64,000 bases of DNA from Kosakonia pseudosacchari (GTDB taxonomy: Bacteria; Pseudomonadota; Gammaproteobacteria; Enterobacterales; Enterobacteriaceae), in contig NZ_FXWP01000023.1 of the NCBI RefSeq assembly GCF_900184035.1, positions 1 through 64,000 on the forward strand, written 5' to 3'. This document shows, piece after piece, positions 31,127 to 42,565 of the stretch. Under the pieces are notes generated by a model. It was given only the letters and a program-made list of their open reading frames with translations, did no database searches and was not told the origin of the DNA. Position numbers and translations under genes: made by a program. Within the stretch, counting starts at the first letter, position 1; every line of letters begins with the position of its first letter.

Positions 31127-32152
31127 GTGAAACCCAAAAATCAGGTTGCGGTAGCGACCATGAAAGATGTTGCCATGAAAGCAAAGGTTTCGACGGCAAC
31201 CGTGTCACGTGCATTAATGAACCCGGAAAAAGTGTCGCAGGCTACCCGCAACCGGGTGGAACAAGCGGCAATGGAAGTGGGTTATTTGCCTCAGTCGATG
31301 GGACGCAACGTCAAACGCAATGAATCACGCACATTACTGGTGATTGTGCCGGATATTTGCGATCCCTTTTTCAGCGAGATTATTCGCGGCATTGAAGTGA
31401 CCGCCGCGGAACACGGCTATCTGGTGCTGATTGGCGACTGCGCTCATCAAAATCAGCAGGAAAAAACGTTTATCGACCTGATTATCACTAAGCAAATCGA
31501 CGGCATGCTGCTGCTCGGTTCGCGTTTACCGTTTGATGCCAGCATCGAAGAGCAACGCAATTTACCGCCAATGGTGATGGCCAATGAATTCGCGCCGGAG
31601 CTGGAGTTGCCGACGGTGCATATCGATAACCTGACCGCCGCCTTTAATGCCGTTAACTATTTGCAGGAACAGGGGCACCAGCGGATCGGTTGTATCGCTG
31701 GCCCGGAAGAGATGCCGCTGTGCCATTATCGCTTGCAAGGCTATGTTCAGGCGCTGCGCCGCTCTGGCGTGACCGTTGATCCGCATTACATTACGCGCGG
31801 TGATTTCACTTTCGAGGCGGGCGCGCGGGCGTTGGATCAGTTATTGATGCTACCGATGCCACCAACTGCCGTGTTCTGCCACAGCGATGTGATGGCGCTC
31901 GGTGCCCTGTCGCAAGCGAAACGCCGGGGTTTGAAAGTCCCGGATGACTTATCCATCATCGGTTTTGATAACATTTCACTGGCTGAATTCTGCGACCCGC
32001 CGCTGACCACCGTTTCGCAACCGCGTTATGAGATTGGTCGCGAAGCGATGTTATTGCTGCTAGAGCAGTTGCAGGGGCATAACGTAAGCAGCGGTTCGCG
32101 CTTGCTGGAGTGTGAATTAATCCTGCGCGGCAGCACCCGGGCGCTGAAGTAA
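31127..32152 (+). CDS. cytR: LacI-family nucleoside-catabolism repressor CytR
   Basis: Represses nucleoside uptake and catabolism genes together with CRP; cytidine is the inducer. It has 341 residues, as in E. coli. The N-terminal helix-turn-helix MKDVAMKAKVSTATVSRALM and hinge are followed by a periplasmic-binding-protein-like effector domain. An AAGGT lies before the GTG start. The 31003-31126 gap is AT-rich, with ATGTGACAA near 31087 that may be part of a CRP site. Confidence 0.97.
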   Translation: MKPKNQVAVATMKDVAMKAKVSTATVSRALMNPEKVSQATRNRVEQAAMEVGYLPQSMGRNVKRNESRTLLVIVPDICDPFFSEIIRGIEVTAAEHGYLVLIGDCAHQNQQEKTFIDLIITKQIDGMLLLGSRLPFDASIEEQRNLPPMVMANEFAPELELPTVHIDNLTAAFNAVNYLQEQGHQRIGCIAGPEEMPLCHYRLQGYVQALRRSGVTVDPHYITRGDFTFEAGARALDQLLMLPMPPTAVFCHSDVMALGALSQAKRRGLKVPDDLSIIGFDNISLAEFCDPPLTTVSQPRYEIGREAMLLLLEQLQGHNVSSGSRLLECELILRGSTRALK

Positions 32153-32246
32153 AGGCGCGGGCTTTCAGACGCCCTCTTCTGGTCAAAACCCCGTCGCTTA
32201 AGTAACATGGCGGGCTGATAAACGAAATAAATACAGCGAAACGATA

Positions 32247-33263
32247 GTGGCACAACGAGATTATGTACGCCGCAGCCAGTCGGCTCCTGCGCGGCGAAAG
32301 ACGAGTAACTCAAGGAAAAAACAGCGCAGCAAGTCTGCGGTCTCTCCAGCGATGGTCGCTATTGCAGCCGCTGTGCTGGTCGCCTTTATCGGTGGTTTGT
32401 ACTTTATTACGCACCACAAAAAAGAAGAATCCGAGTCACTGCAAAACCAGAAAATGACCGGCAACGGCCTGCCGCCGAAACCGGAAGAGCGCTGGCGCTA
32501 CATTAAAGAGCTTGAAAGCCGCCAGCCTGGTGTACGTGCGCCAACCGAACCGACGGCCGGTGGCGAAGTGCAAAAACCGGAACAGTTAACTGATGAGCAG
32601 CGCCAATTGTTGGCGCAGATGCAGGCCGACATGCGCCAGCAGCCGACGCAGCTCAACGAAGTGCCGTGGAACGAACAAACGCCGGAGCAGCGCCAGCAAA
32701 CACTGCAGCGGCAGCGTCAGGCGCAGCAACAAGTGCAGATGCAACAGCAGCAGCAGTGGACGCAGTCACAGCCGGTACAGGCACAGCAGCCGCGCACGCA
32801 ACCACGCGTGACGGAGCAGCCGGTGCAGCAGCAGGCGCGTACCACGCAAACCACGCCGCCGCGCCAGACGCAAAGCACAACGCAGCAAAAACCGGCCACC
32901 TCGCAACCGTATCAGGATCTGCTGCAAACGCCGCCGCATACCGCTGCAACGCCGCCGAAAACGCAACAAGCTGCGCCGGTTACGCGTGAAGTGGAAACGC
33001 CTAAGGTGCAACCGCAAACGGCTGAGAAGAAAGACGATCGCCGCTGGCTTATCCAGTGCGGTTCGTTTAAAGGCCAGGATCAGGCAGAAACCGTGCGTGC
33101 GCAGCTGGCATTTGAAGGTTTCGACTCACGTATTACCAGCAACAATGGCTGGAATCGCGTGGTGATGGGCCCGGTAAAAGGCAAAGAGAGCGCCGATGCC
33201 ACCATCAGCCGCCTGAAAATGGCCGGTCACGCAAACTGCATCCGTCTCGCCGCCGGGGGTTGA
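32247..33263 (+). CDS. ftsN: Essential cell division protein FtsN
   Basis: Late divisome protein that triggers septal peptidoglycan synthesis. It has 338 residues and a GTG start, as in E. coli. A basic cytoplasmic tail is followed by one transmembrane segment (about 33-55). The essential periplasmic helices lie around GEVQKPEQLTDEQRQ. A Gln-rich linker (about 140-260) and a C-terminal SPOR domain (about 262-338; WLIQCGSFKGQDQAETVRAQ) that binds denuded glycan complete it. It is 19 residues longer than the K-12 protein, the excess lying in the Gln-rich linker. Confidence 0.96.
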   Translation: MAQRDYVRRSQSAPARRKTSNSRKKQRSKSAVSPAMVAIAAAVLVAFIGGLYFITHHKKEESESLQNQKMTGNGLPPKPEERWRYIKELESRQPGVRAPTEPTAGGEVQKPEQLTDEQRQLLAQMQADMRQQPTQLNEVPWNEQTPEQRQQTLQRQRQAQQQVQMQQQQQWTQSQPVQAQQPRTQPRVTEQPVQQQARTTQTTPPRQTQSTTQQKPATSQPYQDLLQTPPHTAATPPKTQQAAPVTREVETPKVQPQTAEKKDDRRWLIQCGSFKGQDQAETVRAQLAFEGFDSRITSNNGWNRVVMGPVKGKESADATISRLKMAGHANCIRLAAGG

Positions 33264-33286
33264 AACCCCCAAAACACCCCCCATTT
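33259..33286 (+). promoter_or_regulatory. Sigma-32 heat-shock promoter of hslVU
   Basis: GTTGAAA at 33259-33265 and CCCCATTT at 33279-33286, separated by 13 bp, fit the sigma-32 consensus (CTTGAAA and CCCCATNT). The -35 box contains the ftsN stop codon. hslVU is a known heat-shock operon. Confidence 0.85.
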
Positions 33287-33355
33287 ATAATTGCATTCTG
33301 CCCCGTACACCGTGCGGGGCGCTGTATTGTGCATTTGTAACCAAGGGGTCTGCTC

Positions 33356-33886
33356 GTGACAACAATCGTAAGCGTACGCCGTAACGGCCATGTCGTTATC
33401 GCCGGTGATGGCCAGGCCACACTGGGCAACACCGTAATGAAAGGCAACGTGAAAAAAGTTCGCCGCCTGTATAACGACAAAGTCATTGCGGGCTTTGCCG
33501 GCGGCACGGCTGATGCCTTCACTCTGTTTGAATTATTCGAACGCAAACTGGAAATGCACCAGGGTCATCTGGTGAAAGCGGCTGTCGAGCTGGCAAAGGA
33601 CTGGCGCACCGATCGCATGCTGCGCAAGCTGGAAGCACTGTTGGCGGTTGCCGACGAAACCGCGTCGCTGATCATCACCGGTAACGGCGATGTGATCCAG
33701 CCGGAAAATGACCTGATCGCCATTGGTTCCGGCGGGCCATACGCCCAGGCCGCTGCCCGCGCGTTGCTGGAAAACACCGAGCTTGGCGCACGCGAAATTG
33801 CTGAGAAGGCGTTGGGGATTGCAGGCGATATCTGCATCTACACCAACCACTTCCACACCATCGAAGAATTAGCCTATAAAGCGTAA
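33356..33886 (+). CDS. hslV: ATP-dependent protease peptidase subunit HslV
   Basis: Threonine protease with a proteasome beta-subunit fold that forms hexameric rings capped by HslU. It has 176 residues. The N-terminal catalytic Thr follows Met ([20 protein letters not shown]), and [18 protein letters not shown] is present. GTG start with AAGGGG upstream. Only 9 bp separate it from hslU. Confidence 0.98.
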   Translation: MTTIVSVRRNGHVVIAGDGQATLGNTVMKGNVKKVRRLYNDKVIAGFAGGTADAFTLFELFERKLEMHQGHLVKAAVELAKDWRTDRMLRKLEALLAVADETASLIITGNGDVIQPENDLIAIGSGGPYAQAAARALLENTELGAREIAEKALGIAGDICIYTNHFHTIEELAYKA

Positions 33887-33895
33887 GGATCTCCC

Positions 33896-35227
33896 ATGTC
33901 TGAAATGACCCCACGCGAAATTGTCAGCGAACTGGACAAACACATTATCGGCCAGGACGCGGCGAAGCGTTCTGTGGCGATTGCCCTGCGTAACCGCTGG
34001 CGCCGCATGCAGCTTGATGAAGAGCTGCGCCATGAAGTCACGCCGAAAAACATTCTGATGATCGGCCCAACCGGCGTCGGTAAAACCGAAATCGCCCGCC
34101 GCCTGGCAAAACTGGCCAACGCGCCGTTTATCAAAGTTGAAGCGACTAAGTTCACCGAAGTCGGTTACGTTGGGAAAGAAGTGGATTCGATCATCCGCGA
34201 TCTGACCGATGCGGCCGTGAAAATGGTGCGTAGTCAGTCGATCGAGAAAAACCGCTACCGCGCGGAAGAGATGGCGGAAGAGCGCATTCTCGATGTGCTG
34301 ATCCCACCGGCGAAAAACAACTGGGGCCAGCCGGAACAGTCGGCTGAACCTTCCGCCGCGCGTCAGTCTTTCCGTAAAAAACTGCGCGAAGGCCAGCTCG
34401 ATGACAAAGAGATTGAAATCGATCTCGCTGCCGCGCCGATGGGCGTAGAAATTATGGCGCCTCCGGGCATGGAAGAGATGACTAATCAGCTCCAGTCCAT
34501 GTTCCAGAACCTGGGCGGCCAGAAGCAAAAGCCGCGTAAGCTGAAAATCAAAGACGCGATGAAGCTGCTGATTGAAGAAGAAGCGGCGAAGCTGGTGAAC
34601 CCGGAAGAGCTGAAGCAGGATGCTATCGAAGCCGTTGAGCAGCACGGGATCGTGTTTATCGACGAGATCGACAAAATCTGTAAACGCGGCAATACCTCTG
34701 GCCCGGATGTTTCGCGCGAAGGTGTGCAACGCGATCTGCTGCCGCTGGTGGAAGGCTGTACTGTGTCGACCAAACACGGGATGGTGAAAACGGACCACAT
34801 TCTGTTTATTGCGTCTGGTGCGTTCCAGATTGCCAGTCCGTCAGATCTGATCCCGGAGCTGCAAGGCCGTTTACCGATTCGTGTTGAGTTGAAAGCGTTA
34901 ACCACGGAAGATTTCGAACGTATACTGACCGAGCCAAACGCGTCTGTCACCGTACAGTACAAAGCGCTGATGGCGACCGAAGGCGTAAACATTGATTTCA
35001 CCGAAGACGGCATCAAACGTATTGCTCAGGCCGCATGGCAGGTGAACGAAACCACCGAAAACATCGGTGCGCGTCGTTTGCATACGGTGCTGGAACGTCT
35101 GATGGAAGATATCTCTTATGACGCCAGCGATCTGGGCGGTGAGACGATCATCATCGATGCAGACTATGTGAGTAAACATCTTGATGCTTTAGTGGCAGAT
35201 GAAGATCTGAGCCGTTTTATCTTATAA
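33896..35227 (+). CDS. hslU: HslVU unfoldase ATPase subunit HslU
   Basis: AAA+ ATPase that unfolds substrates for HslV. It has 443 residues. Walker [16 protein letters not shown] is at about 57-71, the I-domain at about 110-240, and Walker [10 protein letters not shown] at about 252. The C-terminal tail LSRFIL, which docks into HslV, is intact. Confidence 0.98.
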   Translation: MSEMTPREIVSELDKHIIGQDAAKRSVAIALRNRWRRMQLDEELRHEVTPKNILMIGPTGVGKTEIARRLAKLANAPFIKVEATKFTEVGYVGKEVDSIIRDLTDAAVKMVRSQSIEKNRYRAEEMAEERILDVLIPPAKNNWGQPEQSAEPSAARQSFRKKLREGQLDDKEIEIDLAAAPMGVEIMAPPGMEEMTNQLQSMFQNLGGQKQKPRKLKIKDAMKLLIEEEAAKLVNPEELKQDAIEAVEQHGIVFIDEIDKICKRGNTSGPDVSREGVQRDLLPLVEGCTVSTKHGMVKTDHILFIASGAFQIASPSDLIPELQGRLPIRVELKALTTEDFERILTEPNASVTVQYKALMATEGVNIDFTEDGIKRIAQAAWQVNETTENIGARRLHTVLERLMEDISYDASDLGGETIIIDADYVSKHLDALVADEDLSRFIL

Positions 35228-35256
35228 TCCCGGTCACAACGTTTTCATCACATTCG

Positions 35257-35280
35257 ATGGGGGCTTATGCCCCCATTTTT
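35257..35280 (+). terminator. hslVU terminator
   Basis: ATGGGGGC, TTAT, GCCCCCAT, then TTTTT, 29 bp after hslU. It is immediately upstream of menA. Confidence 0.92.
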
Positions 35281-35293
35281 GTTGGCTGACCTT

Positions 35294-36223
35294 ATGAACG
35301 AAACGCAATCTCTTAGCCTCACCCAGGCCTGGCTGGAAAGCCTGCGACCGAAAACATTACCGCTGGCTTTCGCCGCGATTGTCGTTGGCACAGTGCTGGC
35401 CTGGTGGCAGGGTTATTTTGATCCGCTGGTGGCGGTGCTTGCGCTTATCACCGCAGGATTGCTGCAAATCCTCTCCAACCTTGCCAATGATTACGGCGAT
35501 GCGGTCAAAGGCAGCGATAAACCGGATCGTATTGGTCCATTGCGCGGCATGCAAAAAGGGGTCATTTCCCTTGCGCAAATGAAGCGCGCGCTGATGATTG
35601 TCATCGCGCTAAGCTGCATCTCCGGGCTGTTGCTGGTGACCGCTGCGACACAAACAATGGCGGATTTCATCGGCTTCCTTGCGCTCGGTGGGTTGTCGAT
35701 TATTGCCGCCATCACTTATACCGTCGGCAAACGTCCATATGGTTATCTTGGTCTTGGCGATATCTCAGTGCTGCTTTTCTTCGGCTGGATAAGCGTAATG
35801 GGCAGCTGGTATTTGCAGACGCATATGCTGATTCCGGCCGTTATTCTGCCCGCGACCGCCTGCGGTCTGCTGGCGACAGCCGTATTGAATATCAATAATC
35901 TGCGCGATATCGAAAGCGACCGCGAAAATGGCAAAAATACGCTGGTAGTCCGTTTAGGGCCGGTCAACGCACGCCGTTACCACGCAGGTCTGCTGGTTGG
36001 CGCGCTGATATGCCTTGCGCTGTTTAACCTGTTTTCGCTGCAAAGCCTGTGGGGCTGGCTGTTTGTGCTGGCTGCGCCGCTGCTTATCAAACAGGCGCGC
36101 TTTGTGCTACGCGAGCTCGACCCACGCGCTATGCCGCCGATGCTGGAGCGCACGGTAAAAGGCGCGCTGTTAACTAATCTCTTGTTTGTATTAGGAATAA
36201 TCCTCAGTCAAACGCATTTTTAA
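35294..36223 (+). CDS. menA: 1,4-dihydroxy-2-naphthoate octaprenyltransferase MenA
   Basis: Inner membrane UbiA-type prenyltransferase making demethylmenaquinone. It has 309 residues and about nine membrane helices. The first Asp-rich motif is NDYGDAVKGSDKPDR (about 68-82) and the second is DIESDRENGKNT (about 205-216). The start at 35294 gives MNETQSLSLTQAWLESLRPK; the earlier in-frame ATG lies inside the hslU terminator. Confidence 0.96.
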   Translation: MNETQSLSLTQAWLESLRPKTLPLAFAAIVVGTVLAWWQGYFDPLVAVLALITAGLLQILSNLANDYGDAVKGSDKPDRIGPLRGMQKGVISLAQMKRALMIVIALSCISGLLLVTAATQTMADFIGFLALGGLSIIAAITYTVGKRPYGYLGLGDISVLLFFGWISVMGSWYLQTHMLIPAVILPATACGLLATAVLNINNLRDIESDRENGKNTLVVRLGPVNARRYHAGLLVGALICLALFNLFSLQSLWGWLFVLAAPLLIKQARFVLRELDPRAMPPMLERTVKGALLTNLLFVLGIILSQTHF

Positions 36224-36315
36224 CTGATAAATGTCAACGAACAATTGATGATTTTGCCAACAGCGCGTGATGCGCGATATACTGACTGTTCTCGCAGCAA
36301 CTGAACGCTAATCCT

Positions 36316-36801
36316 ATGAAATACGATACTTCTGAGCTTTGTGATATTTACCAGGAAGAGATCAACGTCGTGGAACCGCTGTTCTCCAATTTTGGCGGAC
36401 GGTCGTCGTTTGGCGGACAAATCATCACGGTGAAATGTTTCGAGGATAACGGGTTGCTGTACGATCTGCTCGAACAAAACGGCCGTGGTCGCGTCCTGCT
36501 GGTCGACGGTGGTGGTTCAATGCGTCGTGCGTTAATCGACGCGGATCTCGCCCGCACTGCGGTGCAAAACGAGTGGGAAGGGATTGTGGTCTATGGCTCA
36601 GTACGCCAGGTAGACGACCTTGAAGAGCTGGATATTGGGATTCAGGCGATTGCCGCCATTCCGGTTGGCGCAGCGGGTGAAGGCATCGGTGAAAGCGACG
36701 TACGCGTCAATTTCGGCGGCGTGACCTTCTTCTCCGGCGACCATCTCTATGCCGATAGCACTGGCATTATCCTTTCCGAAGATCCTCTCGATATCGAGTA
36801 A
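36316..36801 (+). CDS. rraA: Ribonuclease E activity regulator RraA
   Basis: Binds the C-terminal degradosome region of RNase E and inhibits it. It has 161 residues, nearly identical to E. coli, with the [16 protein letters not shown] block of the family near residue 58. It has no catalytic methyltransferase role despite the old menG name. Ends in a good terminator. Confidence 0.97.
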   Translation: MKYDTSELCDIYQEEINVVEPLFSNFGGRSSFGGQIITVKCFEDNGLLYDLLEQNGRGRVLLVDGGGSMRRALIDADLARTAVQNEWEGIVVYGSVRQVDDLEELDIGIQAIAAIPVGAAGEGIGESDVRVNFGGVTFFSGDHLYADSTGIILSEDPLDIE

Positions 36802-36803
36802 AC

Positions 36804-36836
36804 AAAAGGGCACCGTCAGGTGCCCTTCTTCTTTTT
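36804..36836 (+). terminator. rraA terminator
   Basis: AAAAGGGCACC, GTCA, GGTGCCCTT then a T-rich tract, right after rraA. Confidence 0.87.
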
Positions 36837-36860
36837 GCCGGATGGCGCTTCGCTTATCCG
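36837..36860. repeat. REP-like element between rraA and zapB
   Basis: GCCGGATGGCGCTTCGCTTA then TCCG matches the REP core (GCCGGATGGCG...TATCCG). It sits directly after the rraA terminator between convergent genes. Confidence 0.75.
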
Positions 36861-36954
36861 ATGTCGCAGCACTTTCCCTGCCAATTTCGCGCTATAGCTA
36901 AGCCCGTTAATCCGGCAGCGTAGTTACCTGGATGAGACAACCCGCAAAGCGTTA

Positions 36955-37431
<477 letters not shown>

Positions 37432-37484
37432 TCATCCTGGTGCAACGCGTGCGCCTGCCACTAAATTGTTAAGGCCTGGGTTAC

Positions 37485-37506
37485 AAAAATGATTCAGCTC
37501 ACATTT
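37485..37506. promoter_or_regulatory. CRP site upstream of glpFKX
   Basis: A 22-bp match to the CRP palindrome (TGA at 37490-37492, TCACATTT at 37499-37506), 17 of 22 by eye. It lies in the 493-bp gap between zapB and glpF. Catabolite control of glpFK is established in E. coli. Confidence 0.75.
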
Positions 37507-37530
37507 CGCTATGGTGCAAAAACGCGCTTC

Positions 37531-37603
37531 AGCGCTCGAAAACGCTCATTTTATTGACGCAGTACACACATTTTAATTTCGATATTTCTCGTTTTTGCTC
37601 GTT
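37531..37603. promoter_or_regulatory. GlpR operators upstream of glpF
   Basis: Two 20-bp candidates fit the GlpR palindrome (WATKYTCGWW and its mirror): AGCGCTCGAAAACGCTCATT at 37531-37550 (about 17 of 20) and ATTTCTCGTTTTTGCTCGTT at 37584-37603 (about 16 of 20). Repression by GlpR, relieved by glycerol 3-phosphate, is expected. Confidence 0.65.
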
Positions 37604-37693
37604 AACGATAAATTAACACTATGTCTACACGACATCATGGGGGAGCGATCGCCCGTGCTAACAATAACCATTACTCTTTTGCAGGATCCGATT

Positions 37694-38542
37694 ATGAGTC
37701 AGACATCAACCTTAAAAGGCCAGTGCATCGCCGAGTTTCTCGGCACCGGGTTGTTGATTTTCTTCGGTGTCGGATGTGTCGCGGCGTTGAAAGTGGCTGG
37801 CGCCACCTTCGGCCAATGGGAAATCAGTATTATCTGGGGCTTGGGCGTGGCGATGGCCATCTACCTGACCGCAGGGGTTTCCGGCGCACATCTGAACCCG
37901 GCTGTGACTATTGCATTATGGCTCTTCGCTAGTTTTGATGGGCGCAAAGTTGTTCCCTTCATCATTTCTCAGTTTGCCGGCGCGTTTTGCGCGGCTGCAC
38001 TTGTTTACGGGCTTTACTACAATCTTTTCCTCGATTTCGAACACACGCACAATATGGTGCGCGGCAGTGTTGAAAGTCTTGATTTAGCTGGTATTTTCTC
38101 AACTTACCCGAACCCGCACATCAACTTTGTGCAGGCCTTCGCCGTTGAGATGGTGATCACCGCTGTACTGATGGGCGTCATCATGGCGTTAGGTGATGAC
38201 GGTAACGGTATTCCGCGCGGCCCGCTGGCACCGTTGCTCATCGGTTTGTTGATTGCGGTTATCGGTGCATCAATGGGACCGCTGACGGGATTCGCCATGA
38301 ACCCGGCGCGTGACCTTGGTCCGAAAACGTTCGCCTGGCTGGCTGGCTGGGGCAACGTCGCCTTTACCGGCGGCAAAGATATTCCCTACTTCCTCGTCCC
38401 GCTGTTCGGGCCGATCGTAGGCGCGGCGCTCGGCGCATTCGGTTATCGTAAACTGATTGGTCGCCATCTGCCGTCTGGAACCAGTGAGGCGGCGGAAGAA
38501 AAAGGCACCGCCTCCACGACTCAACAAAAAGCTTCGCTGTAA
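37694..38542 (+). CDS. glpF: Glycerol facilitator GlpF
   Basis: Aquaglyceroporin of the inner membrane. It has 282 residues and six membrane helices plus two half-helices. Both NPA boxes are present (HLNPAVT near 66, MNPARD near 203), with the selectivity Arg after the second. The start at 37694 gives MSQTSTLKGQCIAEFLG. First gene of glpFKX. Confidence 0.97.
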   Translation: MSQTSTLKGQCIAEFLGTGLLIFFGVGCVAALKVAGATFGQWEISIIWGLGVAMAIYLTAGVSGAHLNPAVTIALWLFASFDGRKVVPFIISQFAGAFCAAALVYGLYYNLFLDFEHTHNMVRGSVESLDLAGIFSTYPNPHINFVQAFAVEMVITAVLMGVIMALGDDGNGIPRGPLAPLLIGLLIAVIGASMGPLTGFAMNPARDLGPKTFAWLAGWGNVAFTGGKDIPYFLVPLFGPIVGAALGAFGYRKLIGRHLPSGTSEAAEEKGTASTTQQKASL

Positions 38543-40072
<1,530 letters not shown>

Positions 40073-40086
40073 TTAGCCTCAACCTT

Positions 40087-40110
40087 GCCCTCTCTCCCCG
40101 GAGAGGGGGC
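40087..40110. repeat. CCCTCTCCC-type palindrome (copy 3), between glpK and glpX
   Basis: GCCCTCTCTCC, CC, GGAGAGGGGGC. Same family as the copies at 5205 and 44050. It may lower read-through from glpK into glpX. Confidence 0.7.
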
Positions 40111-40178
40111 GGCTCAACAAACCCTCCTCTTCTCGCTGTGATAAACTTCGCTCAATTTCTTTCACTATAGAGTTTGTT

Positions 40179-41189
40179 ATGAGACGAGAACTTGCCATCG
40201 AATTCTCCCGCGTGACCGAAGCTGCAGCATTGGCTGGCTACAAATGGCTGGGGCGTGGCGATAAGAACACGGCGGATGGCGCAGCGGTTAACGCGATGCG
40301 CATCATGCTCAACAATGTCGACATTGACGGCACCATCGTGATCGGCGAAGGCGAAATAGACGAAGCGCCGATGCTGTTTATCGGTGAAAAAGTCGGTACC
40401 GGCAAAGGCGACGCGGTCGACATCGCCGTTGACCCGATCGAAGGGACACGCATGACGGCAATGGGCCAGGCCAACGCGCTGGCAGTGCTGGCGGTTGGCG
40501 ATAAGGGCTGTTTCCTCAACGCGCCGGACATGTACATGGAGAAACTGATAGTCGGTCCTGGCGCAAAAGGCGCTATCGATCTCAATCTGCCGCTGGCTGA
40601 TAACCTGCGTAATGTCGCCGCTGCGCTCGGCAAGCCGCTGAGTGAACTGACGGTCACCATTCTGGCTAAACCACGTCACGACGCCACCATTGCCGAAATG
40701 CAGGCGCTGGGCGTACGTGTTTTCGCCATTCCCGATGGCGACGTTGCTGCGTCGATCCTCACTTGCATGCCGGATAGCGAAGTGGACGTTCTCTACGGTA
40801 TTGGCGGCGCGCCGGAAGGTGTGGTTTCCGCGGCGGTTATCCGCGCGCTCGATGGCGATATGCAGGGCCGTCTGCTGGCGCGCCATCAGGTAAAAGGCGA
40901 CAACGAAGAGAATCGTCGTATTGGCGAATATGAGTTAAAACGCTGCCGTGGTATGGGAATTGAAGCGGGTAATGTATTGCGTCTGGATGAAATGGCGCGC
41001 AGCGACAATGTGATTTTCGCTGCCACCGGCATCACCAAAGGTGATCTGTTGGACGGTATCACCCGTAAAGGCAATATCGCCACCACCGAAACGCTGCTGA
41101 TCCGCGGTAAATCGCGCACCATTCGCCGTATTCAGTCTATTCACTACCTGGATCGCAAAGACCCGGAAGTGCAGCGTCATATACTGTAA
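40179..41189 (+). CDS. glpX: Class II fructose-1,6-bisphosphatase GlpX
   Basis: Mn-dependent gluconeogenic phosphatase. It has 336 residues. The metal and phosphate motifs IGEGEIDEAPM (about 56-66) and VDPIEGTRMTA (about 85-95) are present. Third gene of the glp operon, 106 bp after glpK. Confidence 0.97.
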   Translation: MRRELAIEFSRVTEAAALAGYKWLGRGDKNTADGAAVNAMRIMLNNVDIDGTIVIGEGEIDEAPMLFIGEKVGTGKGDAVDIAVDPIEGTRMTAMGQANALAVLAVGDKGCFLNAPDMYMEKLIVGPGAKGAIDLNLPLADNLRNVAAALGKPLSELTVTILAKPRHDATIAEMQALGVRVFAIPDGDVAASILTCMPDSEVDVLYGIGGAPEGVVSAAVIRALDGDMQGRLLARHQVKGDNEENRRIGEYELKRCRGMGIEAGNVLRLDEMARSDNVIFAATGITKGDLLDGITRKGNIATTETLLIRGKSRTIRRIQSIHYLDRKDPEVQRHIL

Positions 41190-41285
41190 GGGTATTTGTT
41201 CAATTGAGCTTTCCGGCCTTCGCGGGCTGGAAATCTCACCCGACAGACACGAAGATAAGGCAACGCTACAGAACAGGAGAAAACC

Positions 41286-42032
41286 ATGGCGGACTGGGTA
41301 ACAGGAAAAGTCACAAAGGTGCAGTTCTGGACCGATGCGCTATTCAGCCTCACCGTTCATGCCCCCGTTCACCCCTTCACTGCCGGACAATTCGCCAAGC
41401 TCGGGCTGGAAATTGACGGCGAGCGCGTACAGCGCGCCTACTCATACGTAAACGCACCGAGCAATCCCGATCTGGAGTTCTATCTGGTTACCGTACCGGA
41501 AGGGAAACTCAGCCCACGCCTGGCCGCGCTTCAGCCGGGGGACGAAGTGTTGCTGGTGAGCGAAGCCGCCGGTTTCTTCGTACTGGAAGAAATACCGGAC
41601 TGCGAGACCTTATGGATGCTGGCAACCGGCACCGCAATTGGGCCGTATTTGTCGATTTTGCAGGAAGGCAAAGATCTGGAGCGCTTCAAAAATCTGGTGC
41701 TGGTACATGCGGTGCGCTACGCGGCGGATTTAAGTTATTTGCCACTGATGCTGGAGCTGCAAAAACGCTACGAAGGGAAATTGCGGATTCAGACGGTGGT
41801 CAGCCGGGAAACCCTTTCCGGTTCGCTGACCGGGCGTGTCCCGGCGTTGATTGAAAGCGGTGCGCTGGAAGAGGCCGTTGGGCTTGCGTTAAATGCCGAA
41901 ACCAGCCATGTGATGCTGTGCGGCAACCCGCAAATGGTGCGCGATACCACACAGTTACTGAAAGATACCCGGCAGATGGCTAAGCACCTTCGCCGCCGTC
42001 CGGGGCATATCACCGCCGAACATTACTGGTAA
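41286..42032 (+). CDS. fpr: Ferredoxin/flavodoxin-NADP+ reductase Fpr
   Basis: FAD enzyme that reduces flavodoxin and ferredoxin with NADPH. It has 248 residues. The FAD motif RAYSYVNAP (about 50), the NADP motif TGTAIGPYLSIL (about 116) and the C-terminal aromatic HYW are typical. It is SoxRS-regulated in E. coli; the site was not resolved here. Its stop abuts the convergent yiiR stop. Confidence 0.97.
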   Translation: MADWVTGKVTKVQFWTDALFSLTVHAPVHPFTAGQFAKLGLEIDGERVQRAYSYVNAPSNPDLEFYLVTVPEGKLSPRLAALQPGDEVLLVSEAAGFFVLEEIPDCETLWMLATGTAIGPYLSILQEGKDLERFKNLVLVHAVRYAADLSYLPLMLELQKRYEGKLRIQTVVSRETLSGSLTGRVPALIESGALEEAVGLALNAETSHVMLCGNPQMVRDTTQLLKDTRQMAKHLRRRPGHITAEHYW

Positions 42033-42452
42033 TCAGCGGTACTTCACATCCTGCGTCTCTTTGCCGTATTTGTTCTCTCCCTGGGTGCCAATAAACGCGC
42101 CCAGGTCAATCAGCATCATGACGATAATCACCACCGGAATGAGACGCCCCACCGTCCACTCCAGCGTACCGCCGAGTATTTGCCAGTTACCCGAAAGCAG
42201 CATCCACGCCAGCACCATCAGCAAGCCCCACGCACCGTGACGCCCCCGGTCATGCAGGCGTTTTACCATCACGCAGGTTGTCGGCCAGATCAGACACACC
42301 AGGATAAATGCCGCCATTTGAAAATCGAGCATGCCACCGTTGGCGAGCGTGAACAGCACCGTCATACTCAACACCCACAGGATCACCCAGACCCAAAAAT
42401 CACGACGCCCAATGCGCCCTTTAAAAGAGAACAACCACTGCTGTATGCCCAT
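42033..42452 (-). CDS. yiiR: DUF805 inner membrane protein YiiR
   Basis: A 139-residue protein with about four membrane helices and the DUF805 pattern FSFKGRIGRRDFWVW at the start and VKRLHDRGRHGAWGLL in the middle. It matches E. coli YiiR. Function unknown. Confidence 0.93.
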   Translation of the reverse strand: MGIQQWLFSFKGRIGRRDFWVWVILWVLSMTVLFTLANGGMLDFQMAAFILVCLIWPTTCVMVKRLHDRGRHGAWGLLMVLAWMLLSGNWQILGGTLEWTVGRLIPVVIIVMMLIDLGAFIGTQGENKYGKETQDVKYR

Positions 42453-42565
42453 GTAAGGTTCCTTATTATCGTAGTGCTGCGTAGTTTACCCTGGCGGCGG
42501 GAGTTTTTGACAAGCCAGCCCGATATCGTTTTAATCGTGAGCAAACTCAACAGAGGGCGATGTGA

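Noticed and set aside
32653-33017. Ala- and Cys/Arg-rich frames on both strands inside ftsN
   Set aside because: They come from the CAG-type triplets of the Gln-rich linker read in other frames.
33869-34798. 309-codon minus-strand frame opposite hslU
   Set aside because: Lies wholly within a highly conserved gene, with His/Phe/Arg-rich composition typical of reverse-complement shadows.
40087-40110. Insertion sequence ends at the CCCTCTCC-type palindromes
   Set aside because: No transposase gene, no target duplication and the unit is only about 25 bp, so these are small repeats rather than IS elements.
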